Positions 50,901-62,289 of a stretch of 64,000 nucleotides of DNA are shown piece after piece. Source of the stretch: Seriola aureovittata (taxonomy: Eukaryota; Chordata; Actinopteri; Carangiformes; Carangidae); NCBI RefSeq assembly GCF_021018895.1, contig NC_079379.1:21016776-21080775 (forward strand), given 5' to 3'. Position numbers and translations under genes: made by a program. A model generated the notes under the pieces. The model searched no databases. It was not told where the DNA came from and was given only the letters and a program-made list of their open reading frames with translations. Each line of letters starts with the position of its first letter. The first letter of the stretch is position 1.

Positions 50901-50949
50901 TTTACATATCAGTCTTTAAACCTTTAAAGCCTCTAGACAATTTTTGGGG

Positions 50950-51410
50950 GTTTATACCATAGACTGTAGATAAAGATGGACACAGCCTTCCATGACGTCA
51001 CCCATACTTTTTGAAGCAGTTTTGAAGCTCAGAGTGGGCTGCTCCACCGTCACCACCTTGGCAGTGTGTGACTCCTCATAACTCCTGGCTAATCCAAAAG
51101 AGGTGGCATGTGTATATTAGTTATACATAACTTTAAGCCTTCATAAAATATAAATGGATGAATGAATGGGTGATAAAATTTCACCCCGTGTACAGTTGTC
51201 ATGAAGGGGGAAATTAGCTATAGACTAAAAACCACTTTTGTACCAGGCTGTAAACATGTTTTTTTCTGCTGTAAAGTTGGGCATTTTAACACGGGAGTCT
51301 ACGGGGATTAACTTGCTTTTGGAGCCAGACTCAAGTGGTTATTAGAGGAACTGCAGTTCTAAGCACTTCCGTGTCTGCTTCATTTTTCAGCCCCAGAGGA
51401 TCCCGTTTGG
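50950..51410 (+). repeat. Dispersed repeat family H
   Basis: Contains ACCATAGACTGTAGATAAAG, TCCATGACGTCACCCATAC, TTTTGAAGCTCAGAGTGGGC, TGGGCATTTTAACACGGGAG, TTGGAGCCAGACTCAAGTGG, GGAACTGCAGTTCTAAGCAC and CTTCATTTTTCAGCCCC. I recognise this ordered chain as a widespread teleost interspersed repeat. Confidence 0.75.
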
Positions 51411-52189
51411 TTTAAACCATCATTCAAAAATCTCTGTTGCATTAGTTGTTTATTGAAAAATGAGGCAATCCAGGTGAAAAAAATCTAAAACACTAGAACC
51501 TGGTTTTCAACATAATCAGCAGTACGTGTAAAGGATTCATGATTTGTAGGAAATGGGTTGAAACAATAAGAATCGCCTAAGTGTTTGTATACAGGCCTAT
51601 AGTGCTGTATCTATTTATAACATTTGTCATCACTGTAATTGTCCCTGTCTTACCGCTTGCTGACAGGCTGTTCTACCTGGTAGACTCTACATCCTCTTTG
51701 CACACTGACAATTGCATCAGCCAAGTTCTGATTTATTTCCTTGGTACTCGCCTTGAACCTTTCAGCCACAATCTTACTCTCTTTACATCTCTCCATCTCT
51801 GAATGCAAGTGTTGCCTCCCTGCTTGTCTCAGTGGCTAATGGACTCCATTCAGCACAGTGTGTCTATTATGGTGAGTGTCCCTTGATCAAGTGTGTTTCC
51901 ATACCACATATATGCAACATAGAGGAAAACATAAAGGATAAATTATACTTGTATGTCAATGTTCTATGAGTTCAACCCATTGACCATCAATATTCAGCAC
52001 TCAGAGAGCAGGCACATGCACATATCCATTTTCAACAGCTTCTTACTTGGACCTCCTTTCTTTTTACATGGCTGTGAGTTGAAAGGGTTTTACAGCTGCT
52101 TGTCAACATAAGCCATCTTTTAAAATTCCAAACCCACTCATGTCAGCATGTCAGTATTTGTGGTGCTAGCTTAGTGTGTTCTGAATCAA
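51411..52189. other. Intergenic, no gene seen
   Basis: AT-rich. A 73-codon plus-strand frame at 51581 has no domain or splice support. Confidence 0.4.
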
Positions 52190-52425
52190 AATTATATCTA
52201 AACAGCACCTCAAAACTGTGTTTTGTGAGGTCACCGCAACTGTGACTTTTGACCTTTGACCCACAAAATCTAATCAGTTCATCCTTGAGTCCAAGTGAAT
52301 GTTTGTACCAAATTCCCTCAAGATGTTACTGAGATTTCACGTTCACGAGAATGGGAAGGACGGATGGACAGACAGACAACCTGAAAAAATAATGCCATCA
52401 GCCCTGGCCGGCGCAGAGGCATGAA
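52190..52425 (+). repeat. Dispersed repeat family D, copy 2
   Basis: Contains TTTTGACCTTTGACCCACAA, ATCTAATCAGTTCATCCTTG, AGTCCAAGTGAATGTTTG, GATTTCACGTTCACGAGAAT, GGACGGATGGACAGACAGAC and GGCGCAGAGGCAT. It is the opposite orientation of the copy at 13203-13445. Confidence 0.75.
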
Positions 52426-53668
52426 AAACGTGGAGATGTTCAAAAGTGAGCAGGTTGGACCATAAAAAGTGACTCAGAAGAATCTGAAACACGTATCCCT
52501 CCTCCAACACCTACATCGCTCTGTTTTTGGAGGAAGAAGTGCATGAAAACCATCATGAGGGAAAAGAGGAGTATGGTCTGTGGTGCTGTGGTGTGAGGCC
52601 AACAGCCCAAACAAGAATACAGTAAGAGTACAAAACCTCCACAGGCAGCCCACAGATGTCGTGCTGCACTTTACACCCAACCAGAACAAAGTGGGTTGAA
52701 CCAACAGCCAATCACATAAAAGCCATAATGTTGACTGCTTTTATTAAATGTTGAGTATAGGAAATGGGAGGTAAATATGAACAAATAAAAGAGTGGCATC
52801 TTTCTTCTTGAATAGTGGAAGGCTCAGTGGAAATTGAGGACAGGAAACAGAGTTTTCCCAGTGAATCATAGAAAATATAAACACATTAAAAAAAAAAAAA
52901 CTCTTTAGAACCGTCTAAGCTGTGATATATGTTTCTTTCCTAATGACAGACTTAACTGGCTGTAAACTGTGGGTGCTGTCATAGTAGAAAGAGAATCTCG
53001 CTGGTGATGATTTGATGTACTATTTTTGTCAATGAGCTCAGAGGGCTGATGAGCATGATGAAACTACAACATTGAGGCTGAGTAGCAGGAGACGCTGACA
53101 TGTTTCCTCTGATGTGTCATCAATCTCTCCCCCAGATATATATTTCACACTAGCAGTGTATAGTTAAGCATAATCAGGTCACAAAAAAAAAGAAAAAACA
53201 CTGAAAGGCAGTATAATTAAATAATGCTAGCTGAACAGGAAATCAACAGTGAAATCAAAGCCAAAACATAGCTGAAATTACATGGTTAAGAGTGGAAAAG
53301 ATGGATTCCTGACAGCAAAGGAGAAATCATCCTAATTGTAGTTTTGACTTAAAGACAATATAGATAAAACATTTCCAAGGGTTCTCGGATACAGTAGACA
53401 AACGGTTCCTCTCCTTTACAGTCTGATGTACTCCGTCAACCATGTCACATGAACTCAAGCACTCATTTATCATTTCTTTTATTTAACTATTTCAACTGTA
53501 CTTAATTTTAGCCAAAGACTGTATATAAAAGATATAATATACAACTGAAGTCACAGGTTTACCTTTAATTCACTATATTACAATTCCAGTGGCTCAGAGG
53601 TTTACAGACACTAAGTTCATTGTGCCTTGAAACTGCTTGGAAATTTACCGCAAATGATGTCATGGCTT
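52426..53668. other. Intergenic, no gene seen
   Basis: AT-rich with A-runs near 52890 and 53183. A minus-strand frame at 52704-52474 has no recognised motif. Confidence 0.4.
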
Positions 53669-54028
53669 TTGAAGCGTGTTTGTAAGATTTGCTATTGCTA
53701 CATAGCTAGCTTTACCATCAACAGCTGTTCACTTACCGGTCTAGAAGAAACGTTAAGAGTTCAGCATCAAACTTCATTCCTTCACTCACCGAGAGCTGTC
53801 TCCAGCTGTGGAAAGCAACGGCAACGTTAACTCTTGTCCCTATCATGTTTCTTCCTCTACTGATGTTAGCATGTTAACTAGCTAGCCCTGGGCCGTCTTG
53901 TCACTTTCCGATAGCAACTCACTGTAGCCTCCAATCTGGAGAGGGTGTATTATAACATCTTTTCTTGTAAACACAACGACGGTTGAAGCCATTCGCTCCT
54001 TACAAAACTTACAAATATCTCCTTTAAC
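53669..54028 (-). mobile_element. TIR element family B, copy 2 (most complete)
   Basis: About 360 bases. The right edge on + is AAAACTTACAAATATCTCCTTTAAC, whose complement is an end of type GTTAAAGGAGATATTTGTAAG; the left edge has a decayed version (GCGTGTTTGTAAGATTTG). The interior matches 44120-44455 and 63765-63920. TIR-like ends with TTAA and the lack of a coding frame point to a non-autonomous DNA transposon. Confidence 0.75.
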
Positions 54029-55430
54029 TAAATCATTTGTTCATAGTTTTCTATTTCAACAATATAGCCACTATTTTTAGATAACTATTTGAACCATTTT
54101 TTATGTAGTCTAATTAATATTTTATCAAAATAGTTGAGATTCATCACAATCTGTCTATGCAGCCCTGGGAATTGCATCAGTAACCCTGGGGTATGTGTAC
54201 CTTGTTTGGGAATAATTGCCGTCGATATTTCAGACTACAGGTCCCATTTGATTAAACTTCATCTCACATTATCCTCTATTATACACAAATAAAACTTTGA
54301 TTCAAAATATTGTAAGTGGCAGCGCAGACATCCACAACCTGGTCAGAGAAAAGCAAGTCGCAGAAGTTCAAGGCATAGGGTCGAGAGGCTCATCCACTTG
54401 GCCTGTACAACGCAAATAAATAACTGTTGAGCTGGATCTTTGACCCCGGAAAGTACAGTTACCACGAGGAATCTCCAGTGGATGTGCTGTGATGTTTCCC
54501 CAGCCACAGTCACTGGGATTAGATCCAGGTTTGTGTTTACTGTAGGGGGGATTTTGCTTGGCCAGGATGGAGATGGATCCCCAAACACTATGAAGAGATT
54601 CCAGCCGTCCTCTGTGGTGGGCTGCTGCTGCTGTCTTTCATGGCAGATTCCTTTGAGGCAGGAGTATCTGAGAGAGAACTGCAGAGAGGCACTGCTCAAT
54701 GAGCAATTTATATGTTCTCAACAAAGCTTCTTCTTTAGACCCCGGAGGCAGGTCTTAATTGTTAGACGTGATATCTCCACTCGCCCCTCTCCCTCTCCTC
54801 TTTCTTTGACTGTTTTCTTCTCCCTCCTCCCACCCACCCTCCCTCCCTCCAGCTATTAGGAATTGGATTTGGAGCAGAACGATCCATTTAGTCTCTCTCC
54901 TCCATCTCTATCCCTCTCTCCCTGCTTCCACACCTCCTCTGTAGGTTTCTCTCATCAAAGCCCAGGCTTAATCTGTCTATTTTTACCTGAAGGAATGAAA
55001 GGAAGAGATGAGGTAATGCTTTTCCTGTCCATCAGGTGGGCAGTGGTGCATGGGCTCTCTGGTGTGTATAGCTCAGGGAGCTAGCACCACCATGTGGACT
55101 CGGAAGAGATGAACATTATGAAAGCAATAGCAGGTAGGTACTGTCTGAAGAAATGTGATCAAAGGAAAACGAGAAGGAGAGGACCTTGAGCGTACACAAC
55201 ATGGACACAATATCCTGCTGAGTAAGTAAATAAAGCAAAGAACAACATTTCAACAATTAGGGTTTTATAAAATTTGAGAATGGCCAATTTGGTTCATATA
55301 CATCCAGTGCTGTGTGTCAGTCTGAGGGAGTCAAAGGAGTCAAACCCCCTTGAGGTGAAAGTGTGAAAGCAGAGCTCCACCTAGTGGGACAAAAGCAGCA
55401 GGTGACAACAACACAAAACTGAAAGCACTT
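54029..55430. other. Intergenic, no confident gene
   Basis: Overlapping open frames on both strands at 54343-54859 have mixed composition but no splice support; 54780-54850 is CT-rich low complexity. The block 54330-54730 is otherwise repeat-free and could be regulatory or an unrecognised exon. Confidence 0.35.
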
Positions 55431-57016
55431 TATTTGTAAAATAAAAGCAGAGAGCTTTTTTTCTGCATTTAAGAGTCTTAGAATAAACATTACAGGAACA
55501 TTGCAGTCATAAGGTATAAAATGTGTCAGTCCAGCATAAACCATAAAAGATCAATATTTCAACCAGCAGAGAAATGCACAGAGGTTTAGAGTGAAGATGT
55601 GTGCTGTCTTCTTGTTTAAGATTTTAAAAACTGAGAAATGCTCAAAGAACACTATTACATTCTTTCTTAAACTACCAGTAAAAAATGCAGCTGGATAAAA
55701 ACCACCAATCAAACATGCAGTCACTTTAGAAGCAAGCGACTGAAGCGTCAGTCCTGGGCCTGTATTTATCAAACCCTTCAAGTCAGGAAATAAATAAATG
55801 GGCAAAAGTTGTGATGCATGATTAGGTCCTACTATCAAGACATTTCATAAACTTTGGAAATGACTCCTATCCCAGGTAATATTCAGGAGAGCTCCTGAAG
55901 AGTGCTAACCATTTGATGGCGACCTGACCGATATTTTTCCGAAATCCTCGCTGCATCAGGGAAAATGCAGCTATGTAACAGTCATGAATAACGTCTGTCA
56001 CAAACAATACTTGAAACAACCTAATGTAAATAGATTACTTATTATGAGATTTAAACCTATTCATTTAATTTGACATCACACTTTTGCATATAGAAAATAC
56101 ATAGCTTAGTCATCTATATTATTTGTCCATATACAGAAAAAAATTGCCGTCTAAAACCTGCAGCTGAGAATGTGGTTAATCAAACATGTCACACTCTCTT
56201 TGTATGTCCGCTCCCTGTTGAAAGTCAGCATGGAAAGCTTCATAAATAACTCTCAGCTCCTGTTGTGACATCGGAGTGGTTTTACTTCTAGGTTAACTTC
56301 CTGGGAGGGATTCTGAGACGCTTGATAAATAGAGGCCATGATCCTCATCAATCGTCCTTGTCAAAACTTATTCTTTCTCAAGGTTTTCTTGAGGTTGTAT
56401 TTCTTCGGCAGTGAGACAGCTGCTAAAAGTAAGGAATCATTTCTCTAGATTCAGGAGCCAATTTTGCCTTCAGTATTTAATTACCCCCCAGCCTCATCAC
56501 TGAATGGCAGCATTATGTTCTGCATGTCCTGATCCTTTTTACATGAAATTAAGCTTCCATGTTCCTGTGTATTCATGTTATGAGGAGCAGCAGAAAAGGG
56601 CAATAAACGCCTTGTCATAGTGTCCATTTGCCTGAGAACAACAGTGCTAACCATCAATACAAAGTCAACAACAGGGCTAAAAGTACCCCTCCTTTTATCA
56701 CCTAATGTAATTAAATATCTGTACTTCATACGTAAGAAAATACATTTAAAATAAATAATATATTCACAGAACATAAAGAAATTCTTTATATGATAATGGA
56801 GACTAAAAAGAAAAAAAAGTTAAGAAGAGAAATGAAATAAGTGATGGAGTAGAGATTCTGATTCCATCATCTGTGCTACACTGTTTTATTCTCCTTCTAT
56901 TCTTCCCCTACCTGCACATGAAGGCACAGAGGTGGTGGGCAAGCTGCAGCATCCGCAGATGTTGTTACATCAGTTAAAGAAGGGTAATAGAGATGGTGTG
57001 ATCTCGAGTCCGTCAT
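55431..57016 (-). other. lpcat1: lpcat1 3' UTR and downstream flank (extent uncertain)
   Basis: Downstream of the lpcat1 stop on the minus strand. A poly(A) signal candidate (TTTATT on +, minus AATAAA) lies at 56885-56890, about 130 bases after the stop; others exist farther left, such as near 55430. Open frames at 55551-55838 and 56481-56774 are unsupported. Confidence 0.45.
56885..56890 (-). terminator. lpcat1: Candidate lpcat1 poly(A) signal
   Basis: AATAAA on the minus strand shortly after the stop codon. A short 3' UTR would result. Whether it is the main site is not known. Confidence 0.35.
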
Positions 57017-57150
57017 TCAGTCATCTTTGTCGTGGCTCTGGCCGTTGCAGCTCTTAGGTCGGCCGATGCATAATTTGCGTGGATGGTCTTTAAAGTCAAG
57101 GCAGTCCTGGACAAAGTACGGATGTTTGTCTATAAAGTGACGAAGTTCAT
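57017..57150 (-). CDS. lpcat1: lpcat1 terminal exon
   Basis: One hundred and thirty-four bases, CTTTTTCCAG acceptor, TGA at 57017-57019. Encodes DELRHFIDKHPYFVQDCLDF, then the variable tail with PRKLCIGRPKSCN and the end DKDD. Human LPCAT1 ends KKLD and LPCAT2 KKDD, so this protein has lost the -4 lysine of the usual retrieval motif. Confidence 0.92.
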
Positions 57151-59995
57151 CTGGAAAAAGGGGGCGAAGCAGAGAAATGTTACCACTGCTGTCAGGGACT
57201 GTGAAGAGGGGACTGGAATATTTTTTATTTGAAATTCAAGGAGCGATGTGGAGCTTTTTAACATCAACATGTTATTAGTTTTTTTTTTAATTTAGAGGAA
57301 TTAGTATAATTACCATGATGATTCCCCAATTATTACAGAGAAGATTAACAACTCCCATTCATCTATATACTGCATTTTACATTATGTGCAGATGGGCAAT
57401 CTGCTGGATTGTTTCATGGTAAAAGGCGAAATTGCTTTAAAAAGGACAATAGAGAGAGTACACAGACAAGTGTCTAGAAAAGACAGATGGTGAATGTAAA
57501 AGACCCTGGAAAATCAACAACAGACGGTACTTATCCTCTTCAGTAAAGCCAAGGAGAAATCAAATGTGATAGTGACAGCACAGAGGAAGCGGGAACACAG
57601 ACAGATGCTCTCAGTCATCTGCACAATGGTCTCATATGTCCCGCGGTGCTGCAATTAATCTGACGATATTGTACTGATGTTTAAAGATTCTGCACTTTCA
57701 GAACCCGGGTCTTACCGTATGTGATCTTCTCTTTGTCAGGCTGGTCAAGCGCTAAAAACAGACATGAAAGCTCCACCTCTTTCACTCCCAGCATTATTTC
57801 CAGGATGGTGGCGAGGTCCTCCTCTAGGACGTCCCCGTTCTCCTCGCTCTCATACATCTGCACAACAACAACACATAGTCTCAGAGCGATGATTTACAAG
57901 CTACATCAAACCAGATTCGCTTGCAAATGTGCTCACCTTGAAGGCCAGTCTGAGGGTCTCCATTGACTTTGATGGTCGATGAACAGTAGACAGGGCAATG
58001 ACAAAATGTCTGACGTCTATCTGTCCATCTCCACGCTGGGAACAAGTGAGCACAAGTAGCGAAGGAACAAATCTGATCCCACATGAAAATGTCATTTGCT
58101 GGAAATTCAGAATCATTTCTAGCTTGAAATTATATAAACTTAACTGGACAAAGAACTTATTGCCTTTTAATAAAGGATCACAGAAAATAATCACCACCAC
58201 TGCATTATAATAAACTGGTTTTACTGCTGATGATCTGATTTTATAGCTGCTAAACTTTCTCACTCCATCACTTCTGAGAGAGCCGTATTAAAAGTTAGCT
58301 TGGTCACACAAACTCCCTCTCATTCATATTTAGTGAGCTGCAGATTCTCCACGAGGGGGAGCTAATGAGTCATTGTCAGCCCAGTTCTACAGATCACTAT
58401 GTCACCTATAAAGATGAGGAAAGTAATAGCTGTGGTTTAGACCTCTAGATCCGTGACACTGTGTCCTTATTAAACACTTAAGCTCAAAATCTCTCAAAAC
58501 CTTCGTCTTTCTAAATGATCAAACAAAGATGCCTTAAAACAGAAGGGGAGCAGCAACTTAACATTAAACATTAAACAACAGTGTGGACTAAATGAAAAAC
58601 ATGTCATCTATAAGGAACCTGTCAAGGATGTAAGAGTAGCTAAATAACTGGGCTTTCTAAAAACTGCAATAACCAAACTATGAGCAGGTCAATGATACTA
58701 TCAGGCCAAATACTTGAGACCTGCTTCCTGCTACATTCCTCTCTTATTATAACCATGCCACTGTGAACCTCTCCTGAAAGACAAACACAAAAGAATGAAC
58801 TCTTACTGCTGCTTTCCTGCTATGAAAACTATTCTGTTATTCTGTCGGATTTAGACTTAGGCTTAGAGATTGTTAACCATTATATTTTACTTAAAAAAAT
58901 AAGATGGAAGAGGTCTAAAGTGGTTTAAATTGGATTTTTACAAATTTTCAGTATTTTTCTGGAGCAAAATTGTTTTTTTTTTACCCTATCTAATAATATC
59001 CCATGTTTCTTTTTTTGTTATTATACTAAGTTATAATCATTTAAAAAGGAAAACTAATAAAGCTAGTACCTTGACCCTCTTAGTGTTTACCTGGTCAAAG
59101 AGGCTAAGGACTTGTGTGAGTGTGTCGGTAACTGGCAGGTTGAGGAACTGGGCAAAGTCCTCTAAAGCCAGTCTGTCTCCCTGCAGCTTCCTGGCTCTCT
59201 TGGCCTGCTCCTCGATCACCATGTCTCTGGTTCCTGCTCTCAGCCTGTTTTTCACAAAGTAAGGCAGAAAAAAAATATTTAAAACAAAAAAACAAAAAGA
59301 AACAGTCAAATTGGTAAATTACTATATGGAAACTTTCACTGCAGTTAACCTGCAAAAATCCCACAAACTTAACCACAGCATGTAAAAGATTAAAGCACAT
59401 AAATGTCCAAAATAAAAAGCGTGTGTAATATATTCACATTCTCTTTGTGGTGTTGTAGTGTTCAGGACTCACACTGGCCCTGGTCACATGACAGAATCAC
59501 TGTAAGATTCCCTCACACTCAGTATATGATGACAGATATATTACTATGGGCTGTGCACACTACACATCCAGTCCTAACACTGATTAATGACATAACTGCA
59601 CTCATAATGGAGCTAATTAGCAAAGAAGGGAAATAAATATTCCTCTTGGGGGTGGGGGGGTGGGGGTGGCTACAATATTTTATGCTCAAATGAGAAAAAC
59701 ACATGCTGACAAATGATTTTATAAATACTCTTTCATCAAAAACCTGTGGGATTACCTCTTTATAACACTCACATCTTCTCTAATTGACCAAATAATAAGA
59801 TGATATGCTCACAGGTATCTGATATTTTAATGTATTCCCTGGATATAAAACCTGACTGGAGAGGACTAATATCTGTGGCAGTTGCTCTAAATAATATTCA
59901 GTCTTGGCAGAACATTTGTGCTGTATAACACCAAACCTTTTCTCCTTTAATTTGAAATGATTGATTGATATTAGTCTTGAAAAGAACACACCTCC

Positions 59996-60051
<56 letters not shown>

Positions 60052-62257
60052 CTCCCCTCTCACCATTAGGTGTCAGTGTTTCTTCACCTTCAATTCCCAA
60101 ACGTCTTGAAATGACAACAGACCCTGTACCCAGCCCAACCAGTCAGTCCAGTCTCCCTCCACTCACCCTAAGCGGCACACCAGCTGGTTAAACTCCAGCA
60201 GGCCGCTGTAGTCATAAATGCGCAGCGGGCCCTGCGATAGGCTGATCTCACGGTCATCGAAGGACAGGTCTGTGAGTGGCAGCTCCAACGCCCTGTCAGG
60301 AGAGAGGAAACGTTCATGAGGACCTAAATATGTGTGTGTCAGATGCTGATCAAACACTTATATAAACACACTAACACACACACTTACTTGGCCATGAGCT
60401 TTCTGACATTACTGGCGAACAGGGCGGGGTTTTCCTTCTCCTCATTTGATGGAGTATAAATAGGCAAATACTAAGGAGAAAGAATAAAAAATTGATCATG
60501 TCCTGTCATTAAACTGTGAACTGATCTGCACACATATCAAGTTAATATTTCTCTCAGTCTGGAAAGAAGACTAAAATAAAGTTTTACTGACATCCGTCTT
60601 TCTGAACCACTCACCTCAATCTCCATAGGATTATGAGGTTGGCACAGAGTGAGCCATAGGATCTTGAACCTGGAAGATAGAAGAGTTGACTTCGTCTACA
60701 TATGACGAGAAAGGATCACGAAGAGAAAATGAATATGATGGATGGAGACAAGACTGAACAGATGGCACTGGAGATAATGGAAGTTCCCCTACAGCAACAT
60801 ACCACGCTCCTTTTTTAGTGGAAAACAGGTCACTAGTGTTTTAGCCACATACTTAGCAGGAGGCATTAGGAGCTGCATCTGAGAGTGTGTGTGTGTGTGC
60901 GCATGTGCTATGTACGGTGCATGCAAGTGTGTATGTGTGTGAAAGAAAAACACAAACACTCACGCTCCAGGACCTTGCCATGTCCATGTAACAGTATCCT
61001 GTGGAGAGGAAGGAGAAGGAGGAAACGGCTCAGGAAACACACACAGGAAGACTTCTGATGCAAGTTTCATACAGGTCCAATGACTCCCCGACCTCCCTGA
61101 AGTTCTTCCCAGTTGTTTGTGTCTGTTTGTATTGAAGGTCACTTACTAAGGTCACATACTAGTAATCACTGCTGATAAATGTCTAAATACTGTGAACCTG
61201 ATACTTTTTTCTTTTACCCTGGTTCCAGACCTCTGAGCTGCCGAGAAGATTCTCAGACTCTGTGATTCATGAATGAAATGAAACAAGATGGAAATTTCTA
61301 ACTAAACATTACTGCAATTAAAAACTGCACTAAAAGACAAGAGCGTAACTTTCAAAGAAGGTTTAAGTCTGCGAACTGATAAAATTATAGTGTAATGAAC
61401 CAAACCAATGGCTGCCTGGGAGAAAAGAGATCTAACTGTGAACTTATTTTCAAGAGGTTATAAATATGCAAAAATGCCTCTGTCATCATTTAGGTGGAAA
61501 ATGATTGGCTGTCACACGTTTTCCGATTTGCCACTGTGGGTGCTTTAGGAAGGAGAACCAAGCTGTCAGCCCATGTGTCTTTATATTTACCTCCATATAT
61601 TTGTTCATATATAATAAGGCAAAGCAATCAGATCATTAAATTGCCTTAAGCTTAAATTCAACAATGTATTATTTTCTGCTTTGGACTAAGGAAACCAAAC
61701 AACATGTGTAAACACAGCTCAGGTGTAGTAAAGCAGCACACAGATGAATCCAAGACCGTTCAGATAACATCACAGTTACAACAGGCCCATGCAGGACATG
61801 CGGATGCTTTTCAACTACTGCTATCGGCTTCTCTTCACGCTTGCTGGTGTTGCACGGTCAAGTTCAGAAAGTGAAGGCAGCGAAATTTGTTTTGATTTGG
61901 CTCTGTAACCATCAGTATTTTGTGTAATTTATTCACACATTTTGTGGCTAATTGTAGTTTGTTTACCGTTGTTTCCATTTCCTGTTGCAGTGCGGCTCTA
62001 TGAACGTATGGAAATGGATGGAAAATACAAACTGAGGTCAAGTCACCCTGTTGGTGCAATTTATTCAAGTTTTCTTTGCCTCACTTAAACTTCCTTGTAG
62101 AGCCACATTGTCACTGAAGTCATCACAGTGACTAAACTCAGCACAAGAGGAAACAGACAAAAGCTTTCTAGGGAAACAAAGGAAAAGTAGGTAACAGGAA
62201 CTGCATAATTCATGAGAATGCGAGGACAGGTGCCGAGAGAGAGACATGACACCTGTG

Positions 62258-62289
<32 letters not shown>

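Noticed and set aside
54343..54859. Overlapping plus and minus frames of 118-139 codons
   Set aside because: Both strands are open over the same region, the plus frame ends in CT-rich low complexity, and no splice or protein motif supports either.
59403..59636. Plus-strand frame inside the lpcat1 intron
   Set aside because: No start context, splice signal or similarity, and it lies antisense in a well-supported intron.
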